Both the position numbers and the translations under genes were made by a program. Of a DNA stretch of 64,000 nt, positions 24,630 to 32,548 are shown piece by piece; position 1 is the first letter of the stretch, and the number at the start of each line of letters is the position of its first letter. A model generated the notes under the pieces. That model was not told the DNA's origin, did not search any database, and was given only the letters and a program-made list of their open reading frames with translations. This DNA is from UBA822 sp965249775 (GTDB lineage Bacteria; Gemmatimonadota; Gemmatimonadetes; Longimicrobiales; Gaopeijiaceae): positions 1,612,001 to 1,676,000 of the forward strand of contig OZ252253.1 in assembly GCA_965249775.1 (NCBI GenBank), written 5' to 3'.

Positions 24630-24785
24630 ATCCCCTAGGATCTAGCGAAGGATCCTTGGTCGCTTTCCCGGGGCCCCAGCGGGGCAAGGCGGTGGTGGCG
24701 CTGGCCCCGGGACGGCGGCCACTAACTGGTTGCCCGCCACCTCTCACAAACGATGTCTAACCCACTACCCGTGAACGAGGTTTCG

Positions 24786-26264
24786 ATGAAACGATCTCTA
24801 ATGATCTCCGTGCTACTTCTGGGCGCTTTCGCTTGCCAACGTGCAGAACCCACGGCGCTGCTCAATGACGTGAGTGCCAATGACATAGTGTCCGATGACG
24901 CGAGTGCCCCTATCGGAGTGTCCGATGAGGCGAGCACCGACCACGTGATGGCGCAAATCGCTCGGAGCTTCGCGACTGCGATGGCCGATGAGGAGGTGCG
25001 TCTTGACGTTCGCGATGCGATGCGACGTTCTCCATGGGGGCAGCACGTCGTAGACCTTAGCCAGTTCCTCCAATCATCAGGCGGTGCTACGGCGTCCTCG
25101 CGGATGTCGGCGGTCCGCGGTGAATCCGTCGAGCAATTGCACAGTAGTGTAGTGGGGTTGCTCCAACCACTCGATCTTTACATTCCGTCTGGTGTGATGC
25201 GGCGAACCTGGAGTGGGAGTGCTGACATCGGGGTCTATGCATCCCTTGACTTCGAAGACGGCGCGGTCTTCGGTTACGACACTGACGGGCGTACACTCAC
25301 ATATCAACCCGGCACACACGAGGCCCATTTCCTCATCGGGCCGGCTCTGCGCCGCACAGAACGCTACGACATCGATGCCGGCGACTCAACGTTCGTTGAG
25401 GGTCCCAACGAGATTGCCATGTACTACAGTTGGTCCGACGCGGATGGCAATGTCATCGAAGAACACACTTACGCCGACCTGGTTCGAGAGGGGAGAATAC
25501 CTGGAGCGGGCGGCCCGCAAATGGCCCCAAGCAACGGGGATACGAGGGTCACTCGGATCGGAGTTGACTTCTGTGACGGGGTTGGGGGCCTTTCAGGAGA
25601 TCTTGAAATCCGGCTGGACGCTCGGTTCTACGACGAGACCGACTCGTTCATCGGATCGGGCATTTTCTTCGATGCAAATCACCCTGGGCCGGATAGTTGC
25701 GCCCTCACCGCTACGGACTGGGGCTACAAGACCTACTTAGCCCCCCTCAATGTGCTAGTCCCGTGGGTGCTGCCTCCCGGGCAAGACCACTACATTACAG
25801 TCGAGATGGTGGAGGAGGATGGGTGGAATCCTGACGACGACATCGGCAGCGATGTGCTCACAGTGTCCGATAACGAAGCAGTCTTCGACTACCAGAACCA
25901 GGGAATATGTCACTTTGGTGTTAGTTGCGGTTCGGCCGAGTTCGATTGGCCTGTGTTGGCTACTGCCGTTCACACGTCCACGGTCCTCCCGGTTGTTGCT
26001 CCCCAAGTTGGCAACTCTCAAAACATGTCGGCCTGGGCATATGATCAATACCAATTCCGAATCTTAACGACAGGGTTTTCTGCGAGTGGGTGGGGAACTG
26101 GGGCTTCGTGGATTGCGACTGCTACGGGCATTGGAGGTGTCAGGGTAAGAATCACCGGCGTCAGCGAAGGTCAAACCACCTATTTCGGGACCGTCAATGG
26201 CATTCAGGGAACTGGTACCGTGTTAGTGGTCGGTTGTGAATGGGATCCAGAAGAATGTTTGTAG
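24786..26264 (+). CDS. Lipoprotein of unknown function
   Basis: A 492-residue protein. From the ATG at 24786 (GAGG upstream) it begins MKRSLMISVLLLGAFACQRA, a signal peptide with a lipobox cysteine at 16. The mature part has a low-complexity run of VSANDIVSDDAS-like repeats and then beta-rich segments (GVYASLDFEDGAVFGYD, ITVEMVEEDGWNPDDDIGSD). The C-terminus reads VRVRITGVSEGQTTYFGTVN, like a calcium-binding or Ig-like fold. It has no phage structural similarity and probably derives from a bacterial host. It is plus strand, downstream of repeat copy 4. Confidence 0.65.
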   Translation: MKRSLMISVLLLGAFACQRAEPTALLNDVSANDIVSDDASAPIGVSDEASTDHVMAQIARSFATAMADEEVRLDVRDAMRRSPWGQHVVDLSQFLQSSGGATASSRMSAVRGESVEQLHSSVVGLLQPLDLYIPSGVMRRTWSGSADIGVYASLDFEDGAVFGYDTDGRTLTYQPGTHEAHFLIGPALRRTERYDIDAGDSTFVEGPNEIAMYYSWSDADGNVIEEHTYADLVREGRIPGAGGPQMAPSNGDTRVTRIGVDFCDGVGGLSGDLEIRLDARFYDETDSFIGSGIFFDANHPGPDSCALTATDWGYKTYLAPLNVLVPWVLPPGQDHYITVEMVEEDGWNPDDDIGSDVLTVSDNEAVFDYQNQGICHFGVSCGSAEFDWPVLATAVHTSTVLPVVAPQVGNSQNMSAWAYDQYQFRILTTGFSASGWGTGASWIATATGIGGVRVRITGVSEGQTTYFGTVNGIQGTGTVLVVGCEWDPEECL

Positions 26265-26389
26265 GGCGATGACCGCTCAGTCGTGCCGAGCAGCGCGACC
26301 AAGGATCAAGCCTGGTGGGGCGGACATGGTCCCACCGGGCGACTCGATACGATAGAGTGGGCAGCTGTCTCTGGATGGAGAGACTCGAC

Positions 26390-26890
26390 GTGAGATCTAT
26401 CGGCCAATATCGAAGTGTGTGGCTCCTACTGAGCCTGGTTCTTCTTGGGGCGGCTCTAGCTGCTCCAGTACTCGGACAGGACCTGTCGCGGATTCGGCTG
26501 GCAGCTGGTGCCGCAATGATCGGTGACTATCGAACGGGTTGGGGCGGACACGGATTGTTGGAGTTCTCGGCCAGCCCTGGCACTCGATTTGATCTGCGGG
26601 GCAGCGGATCGGTCGTGGTAAATAGGGGTGACCCGGCGTTCGGACTGGACGTCCTTGGTGTGGTCGCGTTGGGCTCCGGCAACAGGCCCTACTTGGGTCT
26701 CGGCTTTGGGTATTCCCACACTGCCTTCGACGCGCGTCCCCTTCACGATCTCGGCTGGTCGGCAGCAGCGGGCTTCGAATGGCAGACTTGGTTCGTGGAA
26801 TCCCGTGTGCGCTCGTTCGGCGACATATTCTATAGGCAGGCCAGGCCGAAGGAGTTTTTGCTGTTTTCCGTCGGACGGTCTTTGTGGTGA
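26390..26890 (+). CDS. Outer-membrane beta-barrel-like protein
   Basis: A 166-residue protein from the GTG at 26390, which has GGAG upstream (an in-frame ATG lies at 26375). A signal peptide (LLLSLVLLGAALAAPVLGQD) is followed by alternating strands (GGHGLLEFSASPGTRFDLRG, PYLGLGFGYSHTAF) and a terminal strand ending in an aromatic residue (EFLLFSVGRSLW), the pattern of small outer-membrane barrels. With the lipoprotein upstream it could alter the lysogen's surface. Function is inferred from topology only. Confidence 0.55.
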   Translation: MRSIGQYRSVWLLLSLVLLGAALAAPVLGQDLSRIRLAAGAAMIGDYRTGWGGHGLLEFSASPGTRFDLRGSGSVVVNRGDPAFGLDVLGVVALGSGNRPYLGLGFGYSHTAFDARPLHDLGWSAAAGFEWQTWFVESRVRSFGDIFYRQARPKEFLLFSVGRSLW

Positions 26891-26973
26891 GGCTAGGGAA
26901 GTCGCTGACAGGCGTGAATGGTCCCTAGCGACCACGTGGGGCTGGTGGATGATCGTGAAGGATCCCGTGGCAC

Positions 26974-27648
26974 CTAAAAGAGCCAATCAAGCAGCATCGA
27001 GCCACCCTGCGTGACCAGAAGCGTCGTGCCCCCGACGATCAGCCCCTCGATGGTGGAGCCACCGAGGACGTTGGTCGTGACGAGGTAGCCACCGGCTCCG
27101 AGGGCTGCGGACTCAAGCGTACTGAAGCCGTCGTGGCGCAGGTCTTCGAGTAGCGCGATCTGTTCGGTGGCGATGACGAGCTCGGATTCGAGGCCGGATA
27201 TGAGCGTGTCGCGTGCGGTAATCTGGCCCAGCAGTACGTCGGCGGCATCGCGCTCGGCGTCGATGACGATGTTCAGCACGGCGACTTCGGTCTCGTGCAT
27301 CCGTTCCCGGCGTTCGACCAGCGCTCGGATCTCTGGCATCGAGTCGGGCACGGCCTCGATGATCCGGACGTACGTCTCACGCCCTTCGGCGGACACTTCA
27401 CTCGCTCGGCGTTCCGCGTCTTCGACTACCGCGTTGAGCTGGGCGATCGAGTCGGCCGCGATGCGGTCTATCTGGTCTTTCGCGGCGCGGAGAGCGTCGT
27501 TCTCGCGTTGGGCCGCTTCGCGTTCGGAGCGCACGAGTTCGAGCTCGGCTTCCTTCGCGGCTACCGAGTTGACACCGGCTCGCCACAGTCCAAAAGCGGC
27601 CATGCAGATCACGGCCAGGAGCAACTCCGGACGGGTCGGGGCCCTCAT
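26974..27648 (-). CDS. Rz/i-spanin-like coiled-coil membrane protein
   Basis: A 224-residue protein. One N-terminal membrane helix (LLLAVICMAAFGLWRAGV) is followed by about 130 residues of coiled coil (KEAELELVRSEREAAQRENDA) and a C-terminal hydrophobic segment (IEGLIVGGTTLLVTQGGSML). The topology and the position directly after the endolysin fit a spanin that disrupts the outer membrane. It is longer than a classic Rz. The start overlaps the amidase stop (ATGA). A lambda-type Rz1 nested frame was not found. Confidence 0.6.
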   Translation of the reverse strand: MRAPTRPELLLAVICMAAFGLWRAGVNSVAAKEAELELVRSEREAAQRENDALRAAKDQIDRIAADSIAQLNAVVEDAERRASEVSAEGRETYVRIIEAVPDSMPEIRALVERRERMHETEVAVLNIVIDAERDAADVLLGQITARDTLISGLESELVIATEQIALLEDLRHDGFSTLESAALGAGGYLVTTNVLGGSTIEGLIVGGTTLLVTQGGSMLLDWLF

Positions 27649-28196
27649 GCCGCCCTCGACACCTTGGGCAGCAGCTGGCGGATGTCGTCGACGGACAGGA
27701 TCGGGTTGTTCGGGTCGGCGCCTTCGGGATCAGTCTTGCGGCCGCGTGGCCAAGCTTCGCTGGAGTGGCCGACGATGCGCCACGTGTCTCTGAGGTTCCA
27801 GCCGTGTTTCTCGTAGTAGAGACGGCAAAGGAGGGCCGTGGTGAGCATCTGTAGAGGGGTGACGTCGTGTTTTCCGCTGGAAGCGATGGCGATGCCGTAG
27901 AACGCCGAGTTGGCGTCGCCGTAGTGGAGCCTGGCCGGATCCGACGGCCTGCAACGGCCCGCATGCCAGGCTCGGACGTGATCGGGCGCGATACGGACAT
28001 AGGAGCCGTCGTCGAGCCCGAGCAGGTTGTAGGAGACCTTGCAGCGCTCGTCGGCGAACCACTGGACGGCTCCTCGGTCTGAGCCGCTCCCGTCATAGTG
28101 GAGGAGGATTCCCTGGCGGTCCTCGCGTAGCGTGCCGTACTGCTTGTTCGGGATCTCGCCTGTGAGCGTCGGCGTCCAGACGAGCTGGCCGGTCAT
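27645..28196 (-). CDS. N-acetylmuramoyl-L-alanine amidase (endolysin)
   Basis: A 183-residue protein. The Amidase_2/PGRP fold is shown by GILLHYDGSG (first zinc histidine), SYNLLGLDDGSYVRIAPD, AWHAGRCRPS, then WRIVGHSSEAWPRGRKTDPE carrying the second histidine and a catalytic lysine/aspartate region. It cleaves the amide bond between MurNAc and L-alanine in peptidoglycan. No signal peptide, so it needs a holin. The ATG at 28196 overlaps the upstream stop (ATGA). Confidence 0.88.
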   Translation of the reverse strand: MTGQLVWTPTLTGEIPNKQYGTLREDRQGILLHYDGSGSDRGAVQWFADERCKVSYNLLGLDDGSYVRIAPDHVRAWHAGRCRPSDPARLHYGDANSAFYGIAIASSGKHDVTPLQMLTTALLCRLYYEKHGWNLRDTWRIVGHSSEAWPRGRKTDPEGADPNNPILSVDDIRQLLPKVSRAA

Positions 28197-28495
28197 CGCT
28201 CGTCGTCCTTGTAGCGGTCGTCGGTGCCGGCGTTGCGGCGTGTGGCGGCGGCGACGGCCGCTGCGACACCGCCGAGCTGCGGGCCGACATACTGGGCGAT
28301 GCGCGGCCCGGCGGCCCAAGCCAGCAGCCCCGTGCAGACCGTTCCCATGAGCACGTATGCGGGGCCGGGCACGTTCCAGGCGAGCGAGTCCAGCACGATC
28401 AGCGCACCGGCGAAGAGCAGCGCGCCGATCAGCAGCAACCGTGCCGAGGATCTGGAGCCGCGCTCATCGTGGAGGAACCCCGGTTCCTGGCTCAT
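28193..28495 (-). CDS. Small membrane protein, possible second holin
   Basis: A 100-residue protein from the ATG at 28495 (ATGA overlap upstream). Two hydrophobic helices (LLLIGALLFAGALIVLDSL and YVLMGTVCTGLLAWAAGP) and a charged C-terminus (RRNAGTDDRYKDDER). It lies between holin and endolysin genes. It may be a second holin or antiholin, but direct evidence is only topology. Confidence 0.55.
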   Translation of the reverse strand: MSQEPGFLHDERGSRSSARLLLIGALLFAGALIVLDSLAWNVPGPAYVLMGTVCTGLLAWAAGPRIAQYVGPQLGGVAAAVAAATRRNAGTDDRYKDDER

Positions 28496-29019
28496 GACCC
28501 GTTCCCGCCGCCGAACCACGGCACTGACTTCATCCTGAGTTTGGCCGACTTGACGAAGAACTGTGCGTTGCCCTGAAACGAGATCGCCTCCTCCCAGAAC
28601 ATCGCGACCGTGACCGTCATGATGAGCTTACCGGCCGGATCCCAGCCGAGGATCTCGAAGGTCATGCCCTCGATGAACGCCGCCATGATGACCACGAGGA
28701 AGATCACGAGCAGCTTCAGGACCCCATTCCTGGCTTTGTCGGCGCGCAGTTTCACCTTCGAATCCGCGATCGCACGTAGCACTCCGGTCGCCCAGTCGAC
28801 GCACCATGCGCCGAGCAGGAACCAGAACGGGATGCCGAATGCGCCCTGCATCTGCGCGAGCACGGCCACGAGCGCGCCGATACCGACCTTGGGGACCGGC
28901 GAATGCGTGACGGTGTCCTGCACGTAGTGGCCGAAATAGACGAAGAACGACTGAGCGGTGTTGATCTCCTTGCTTGAGTCGATCGGTCCGACCCATGTGC
29001 CCTCGCCGAGGAGGCACAT
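28492..29019 (-). CDS. Phage holin (toxin secretion/lysis family-like)
   Basis: A 175-residue protein. Membrane helices occur at about residues 40-60 (GIGALVAVLAQMQGAFGIPF), 65-82 (WFLLGAWCVDWATGVLRAI), 98-120 (VLKLLVIFLVVIMAAFIEGM) and 130-150. The pattern GALVAVL..FWFLLGAWCVDWATGVLRAI with a following KxxA-R-G stretch resembles the phage_holin_4 family. It times lysis by permeabilising the inner membrane for the endolysin. ATGA-coupled to the next gene. Confidence 0.75.
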   Translation of the reverse strand: MCLLGEGTWVGPIDSSKEINTAQSFFVYFGHYVQDTVTHSPVPKVGIGALVAVLAQMQGAFGIPFWFLLGAWCVDWATGVLRAIADSKVKLRADKARNGVLKLLVIFLVVIMAAFIEGMTFEILGWDPAGKLIMTVTVAMFWEEAISFQGNAQFFVKSAKLRMKSVPWFGGGNGS

Positions 29020-29021
29020 GG

Positions 29022-29243
29022 TCAGTTCATCTCCCCGGTCTTGGGCTCGTTCCCTGCGACCAGCGTGCTGCCGTCGCGGCAAGCCTTTTCGACCGTGTTA
29101 TCGAGACGCCTGATCCAATGCGTAGGTCCGAGCAGACGGCCCATCGGAATCTGGGCAATCCAGTCTCGCCGCTGTCTGCCTGGGAAGCGATCGCGCAGTC
29201 GCTTGGGCGCGTCAGCCCACCGGTAAATGCACAAATCGCTCAT
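29022..29243 (-). CDS. Small hypothetical phage protein
   Basis: A 73-residue, basic protein (MSDLCIYRWADAPKRLRDRF, then IPMGRLLGPTHWIRRLDNTV). It stops two bases before the holin ATG and starts in an ATGA overlap with the preceding tiny gene. Function unknown. Confidence 0.5.
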   Translation of the reverse strand: MSDLCIYRWADAPKRLRDRFPGRQRRDWIAQIPMGRLLGPTHWIRRLDNTVEKACRDGSTLVAGNEPKTGEMN

Positions 29244-29344
29244 AGCACCGTGTGCCCGGACTCAACGGCCAGTGCGATCAGCTCCGCTTCTTGCTCATCC
29301 TCCGGGATCTCCCAAATGTTCGACGGAGCGACGCGTTTAGGCAT
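29240..29344 (-). CDS. Tiny coupled phage protein (34 aa)
   Basis: ATG at 29344 reads MPKRVAPSNIWEIPEDEQEA, then ELIALAVESGHTVL and TGA. The start lies inside the last codons of the upstream gene and the stop overlaps the next ATG. Coupling on both sides argues that it is translated. No family. Confidence 0.4.
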   Translation of the reverse strand: MPKRVAPSNIWEIPEDEQEAELIALAVESGHTVL

Positions 29345-29693
29345 CGGGGATCACGTATCCAGCAGCATCGGCGAGGTCGCGGAGCTCGCTAACCTGCTCC
29401 GCCAACAAGCGGAGCGATACGCGGAGCGAGCGCACCTCCTGTGCGATCTTGCCGATGATCCTGGTCTGTGCGTCGATCTGTTGGATGATCGCCTCCATCT
29501 TGCCGCGGACCTCCATCGTCGGTTCCTCATCATCGGCGTCGTGTACCAGCCCGCGCACGAGGGCGAGCTGCTGGCCGAAGCCTCCGACGATCGCGGTTGT
29601 ATCCTTGATCCACCCCTTCACCTCGATCGGTTGGCAGATCGTCGGAGCACAGAGCTCGTCGATGAGTTTCTGCGTTTCTGTTGCTTTCGGCAT
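29337..29693 (-). CDS. Hypothetical tail-module protein
   Basis: A 118-residue protein from the ATG at 29693 with AGGAG at eight bases. MPKATETQKLIDELCAPTIC and PIEVKGWIKDTTAIVGGFGQ are followed by a coiled coil with KMEAIIQQIDAQTRIIGKIA and a leucine/arginine-rich helix. It directly follows the large tail tip gene. It may be a small tail or holin-associated protein. Confidence 0.5.
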   Translation of the reverse strand: MPKATETQKLIDELCAPTICQPIEVKGWIKDTTAIVGGFGQQLALVRGLVHDADDEEPTMEVRGKMEAIIQQIDAQTRIIGKIAQEVRSLRVSLRLLAEQVSELRDLADAAGYVIPDA

Positions 29694-29703
29694 GGACTGG
29701 CTC

Positions 29704-32217
29704 CTAGTAAACAAAGGCGTAAGAGGGGCGGCTATAGTCGATCTTGATCCCCCGGAACCGAGAATCGGTAGCCGCTACGGTGGACTCGAGTATCACGTAG
29801 CAGTAATAGACATTGTCTGCGTCGATCAGTTCGGAAAGTGTCCCGGCCTTCGCCTGCCAACCCGTCGTGTCGTGGGTCACTGTGACGATCGCAGTCCCGC
29901 TCGTGGCCGTCGGTGCCACCTTGTAGAGCGTCGCGTTTGCCTTATCTCCAACGGCATTTCGGTAGGCGACGAGCTCCACGTCCGTAGCGGTGACACCCGG
30001 AGGAAAAACGAACGCTCCATTGAAAACGATCGCCGTGACTGAGCCGGGTCGGACGTAGCCGCCAGTCGAGACGATCAAATAGTCAGTTGTCTCGGTTTGA
30101 GAGATCAGGTCCGGGAACGGGACCATTATCGAGCCCGTCGTCGCCTCCAGGTTCACGACTTTGAACGAGTCGCCCACCGTCTGTGTGTTGCCGTCGAGGT
30201 CGGTGAACTGCATCCGCCACTGCACTTCGCCCTCAAGCCCAGCGGCCACGGGCACGTTGATCACGCGTTGTAAGGTTGTGCTCGCGCCGATCGTGCCGGT
30301 CGTTGAGGTCCAAGCTGTCTGCCAAGTCGCGTCGAGCGTGTCGCCGCCCTCGGAGCCGTCGCGTTTCTTATACTCGATGGCGGTGACGCGTAGGTCCGGA
30401 TCGATGATGTCGATCGTGATCACTGAGGTGCCAGAAGAGCGCACCTCTTTGACGAACGCCGTGGGCCGACGCTCGGACACGTCCCCGAAACTGTCGTTCC
30501 AATCCACCCCGTCCCAGCGGTACGATTTCCCATCGTCCGTGTCATGCCACAGATCGCCTACACCCTCAGCTGTGGGAGCGGACGCTTGGTAGAACGTCGT
30601 GATCTTGCCGTCTGCGGTGGTCTGCGCGTTGAGCGCGTCCGAGATCGCTTGTGCGATGTCATCGTCTTGGACCTCGACCCAAGCGGCCCCGCTCCATCTG
30701 TAGAGCTTGTTCCCATCATCGGAATCGAACCAAAGATCACCCGTGCCATCGGCCGTAGGAGCGGAGGCTTGTATGAAGGTGACGACCTTGCCATCGGCTG
30801 TGCCTTGCGCTGTGGCGGCGTCGGCAATGGCCTGTGTGGCATCGGCTTGTGCTGTCGCAATATCGGCGTCCTGAACGTCCACCCATGCGGTTCCGCTCCA
30901 GCGATAGAGGCGATCGCCGTCATCGGAATCAATCCAGAGATCCCCGATCTGCGTAGCGGTCGGAGCTGACGCCTGACGGAAGGTCGTGACCGACGACGAC
31001 GGAGCAACGACGTTCCCACGTGCGATCCATGGCTTGATGAACCCGGCCGGCTTGCCCCTCGTGCGGATGAACGTGTCGATGTGGCCAGCGCTGAACTCAT
31101 GGCGGAAGCCCGTGATACCGAACGCCTGATTCGCGCTGTAGTGGACGGCATTGCCGTTGAACTGGAAGTAGTCGCTCAGATGGACCGGCCAGAAGCAGAA
31201 CGTCTTGATTTCTTGGCCGGCGATCGGGTCCTTGAGATCGAGCAGGGCGCTGTCGATCATCGCCTGCGCTTCGGCGGCGGTATCGATCGGAGAGTCCGAC
31301 GCCTCCTCGATCTCCATGAACTGACGGCCATATTTGGCGATCGAGGTGGCGTCGGAGGCTGTGACTTGCCTCCGCACGCCGCCCGTGTCCGTGTACCACA
31401 GCGACAGTGCGTCGCGGATATGCAGCCGGTCGAACGAGAAATCCGGGACCGCCTCGTAGCGGTTGGCCCCCCACGTCCATTCGGTGATGACCGGTGTGCG
31501 CTCAGGCTCGTACAACGTCAACCGGAAGGCACTCGTGCCGTCGTCCCACCTCGGCTGCACCACCCAGCCGACGAGCGCGGCGAGTTGCTGGAGCGCGTCC
31601 ATGACGGACGAGCGTTGTTGCGTGTAGGTCGTGACCAGGAAACTCGGCGACGTCGGCGTATAGAGCGTGAGCGACGACGTCCACTGCGTGAGGATGTCCT
31701 GCATGACGTCTTCGATCGCCCTGCCTGGCCCGCTCCCGTAGTCTATCTCGGTCTCGATCCAGCGGTCCGCGATCTCGGCGCCGATCGCGTCACGAGCGAT
31801 GACGTTGACGAAGTCGTTTTCCACCTGGTAGCGGTCGATCGCACCGTCGAACGCACGTTTCCAATCGCCGCCGGCCGGGCTCGAGCCGATCGCGACGGTT
31901 GCGAGCTCGCACCGGATGCCGCGGCCCACGTCGATCAGCGGAGCGTAGGCGGCCATGGCGTCGCGATTCAATGATGAGTTCCGGTCGAGCGGAGCGAGCG
32001 AGTTGCCGCCTTCTTGCTTGCGCCAAAACGTGAAGTCGCCCGTCGCTACGATCTGGTCGATCGTCTGGGCGATACGCCCCGACTGCACCCAATCGAGCGA
32101 GTCTTGGTTCGTAAGGTCCCGGTAGGTGCCATCGGCATCTTCGACGAGGACACGCGCGAAGGTCGCGAAGTGCGCACTATTGAGAACGCTCTGCTCGGCT
32201 GTGGTGACGGTGCGCAC
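29704..32217 (-). CDS. Tail tip/host-specificity-like protein with repeats
   Basis: An 837-residue protein. Residues 1-400 look like the DUF2460/tail hub region of siphoviruses (LVEDADGTYRDLTNQDSLDW, GRAIEDVMQDILTQWTSSLT, then VMDALQQLAALVGWVVQPRW). Three repeats of about 50 residues follow (positions 415-575), each with the pattern F-x-QASAPTA...GDLW.DSDDG...YRWxGxxW, a motif common in phage tip and fibre proteins. The C-terminal part is fibronectin-like and beta-rich. It probably contacts the host surface. It is the last large gene before the lysis cluster. Confidence 0.7.
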   Translation of the reverse strand: MRTVTTAEQSVLNSAHFATFARVLVEDADGTYRDLTNQDSLDWVQSGRIAQTIDQIVATGDFTFWRKQEGGNSLAPLDRNSSLNRDAMAAYAPLIDVGRGIRCELATVAIGSSPAGGDWKRAFDGAIDRYQVENDFVNVIARDAIGAEIADRWIETEIDYGSGPGRAIEDVMQDILTQWTSSLTLYTPTSPSFLVTTYTQQRSSVMDALQQLAALVGWVVQPRWDDGTSAFRLTLYEPERTPVITEWTWGANRYEAVPDFSFDRLHIRDALSLWYTDTGGVRRQVTASDATSIAKYGRQFMEIEEASDSPIDTAAEAQAMIDSALLDLKDPIAGQEIKTFCFWPVHLSDYFQFNGNAVHYSANQAFGITGFRHEFSAGHIDTFIRTRGKPAGFIKPWIARGNVVAPSSSVTTFRQASAPTATQIGDLWIDSDDGDRLYRWSGTAWVDVQDADIATAQADATQAIADAATAQGTADGKVVTFIQASAPTADGTGDLWFDSDDGNKLYRWSGAAWVEVQDDDIAQAISDALNAQTTADGKITTFYQASAPTAEGVGDLWHDTDDGKSYRWDGVDWNDSFGDVSERRPTAFVKEVRSSGTSVITIDIIDPDLRVTAIEYKKRDGSEGGDTLDATWQTAWTSTTGTIGASTTLQRVINVPVAAGLEGEVQWRMQFTDLDGNTQTVGDSFKVVNLEATTGSIMVPFPDLISQTETTDYLIVSTGGYVRPGSVTAIVFNGAFVFPPGVTATDVELVAYRNAVGDKANATLYKVAPTATSGTAIVTVTHDTTGWQAKAGTLSELIDADNVYYCYVILESTVAATDSRFRGIKIDYSRPSYAFVY

Positions 32218-32221
32218 GGAC

Positions 32222-32548
32222 TCAAGCCTCGTGCACGAGGAAGCTCAACCGTACGAGGCCCACCGCCTTATGCTCCCTCTGGATGTCGCCCACGAGCACA
32301 TTGATCGAGCCCGTCAGATCGCCTGAAGCCGCGAGCGGAGGCGTGCCCTCGAGCGCGGTGACGATGGTGTCCGCCGAGGCGCTGGTCATATAGGCCGTCA
32401 CGATGGACCACTCGCCCTTGCGCGCCCTCACGCTCGAGCGTGCGGAGCCATCGAACGCGCGCCCGCGTAGGCCGATCTCAACGCGAGGGCCCACCGGCCC
32501 ACCGACCTCTACGGGGATCGTCTGGCTGGCGATCACGAGGAACGCCAT
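32222..32548 (-). CDS. Small tail protein
   Basis: A 108-residue protein (MAFLVIASQTIPVEVGGPVG, then SIVTAYMTSASADTIVTALE). It is beta-rich and sits directly between tape measure and tip, sharing the last base of the tape measure gene. Such small proteins are often baseplate components. No specific family recognised. Confidence 0.55.
   Translation of the reverse strand: MAFLVIASQTIPVEVGGPVGPRVEIGLRGRAFDGSARSSVRARKGEWSIVTAYMTSASADTIVTALEGTPPLAASGDLTGSINVLVGDIQREHKAVGLVRLSFLVHEA

Noticed and set aside
26312..26328. Possible fifth copy of the cI-tail repeat (CTGGTGGGGCGGACATGG)
   Set aside because: It differs from the 18-bp core at several positions, has no stop/GGGTGA context, and similar G-rich strings occur by chance, e.g. 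at 26541.
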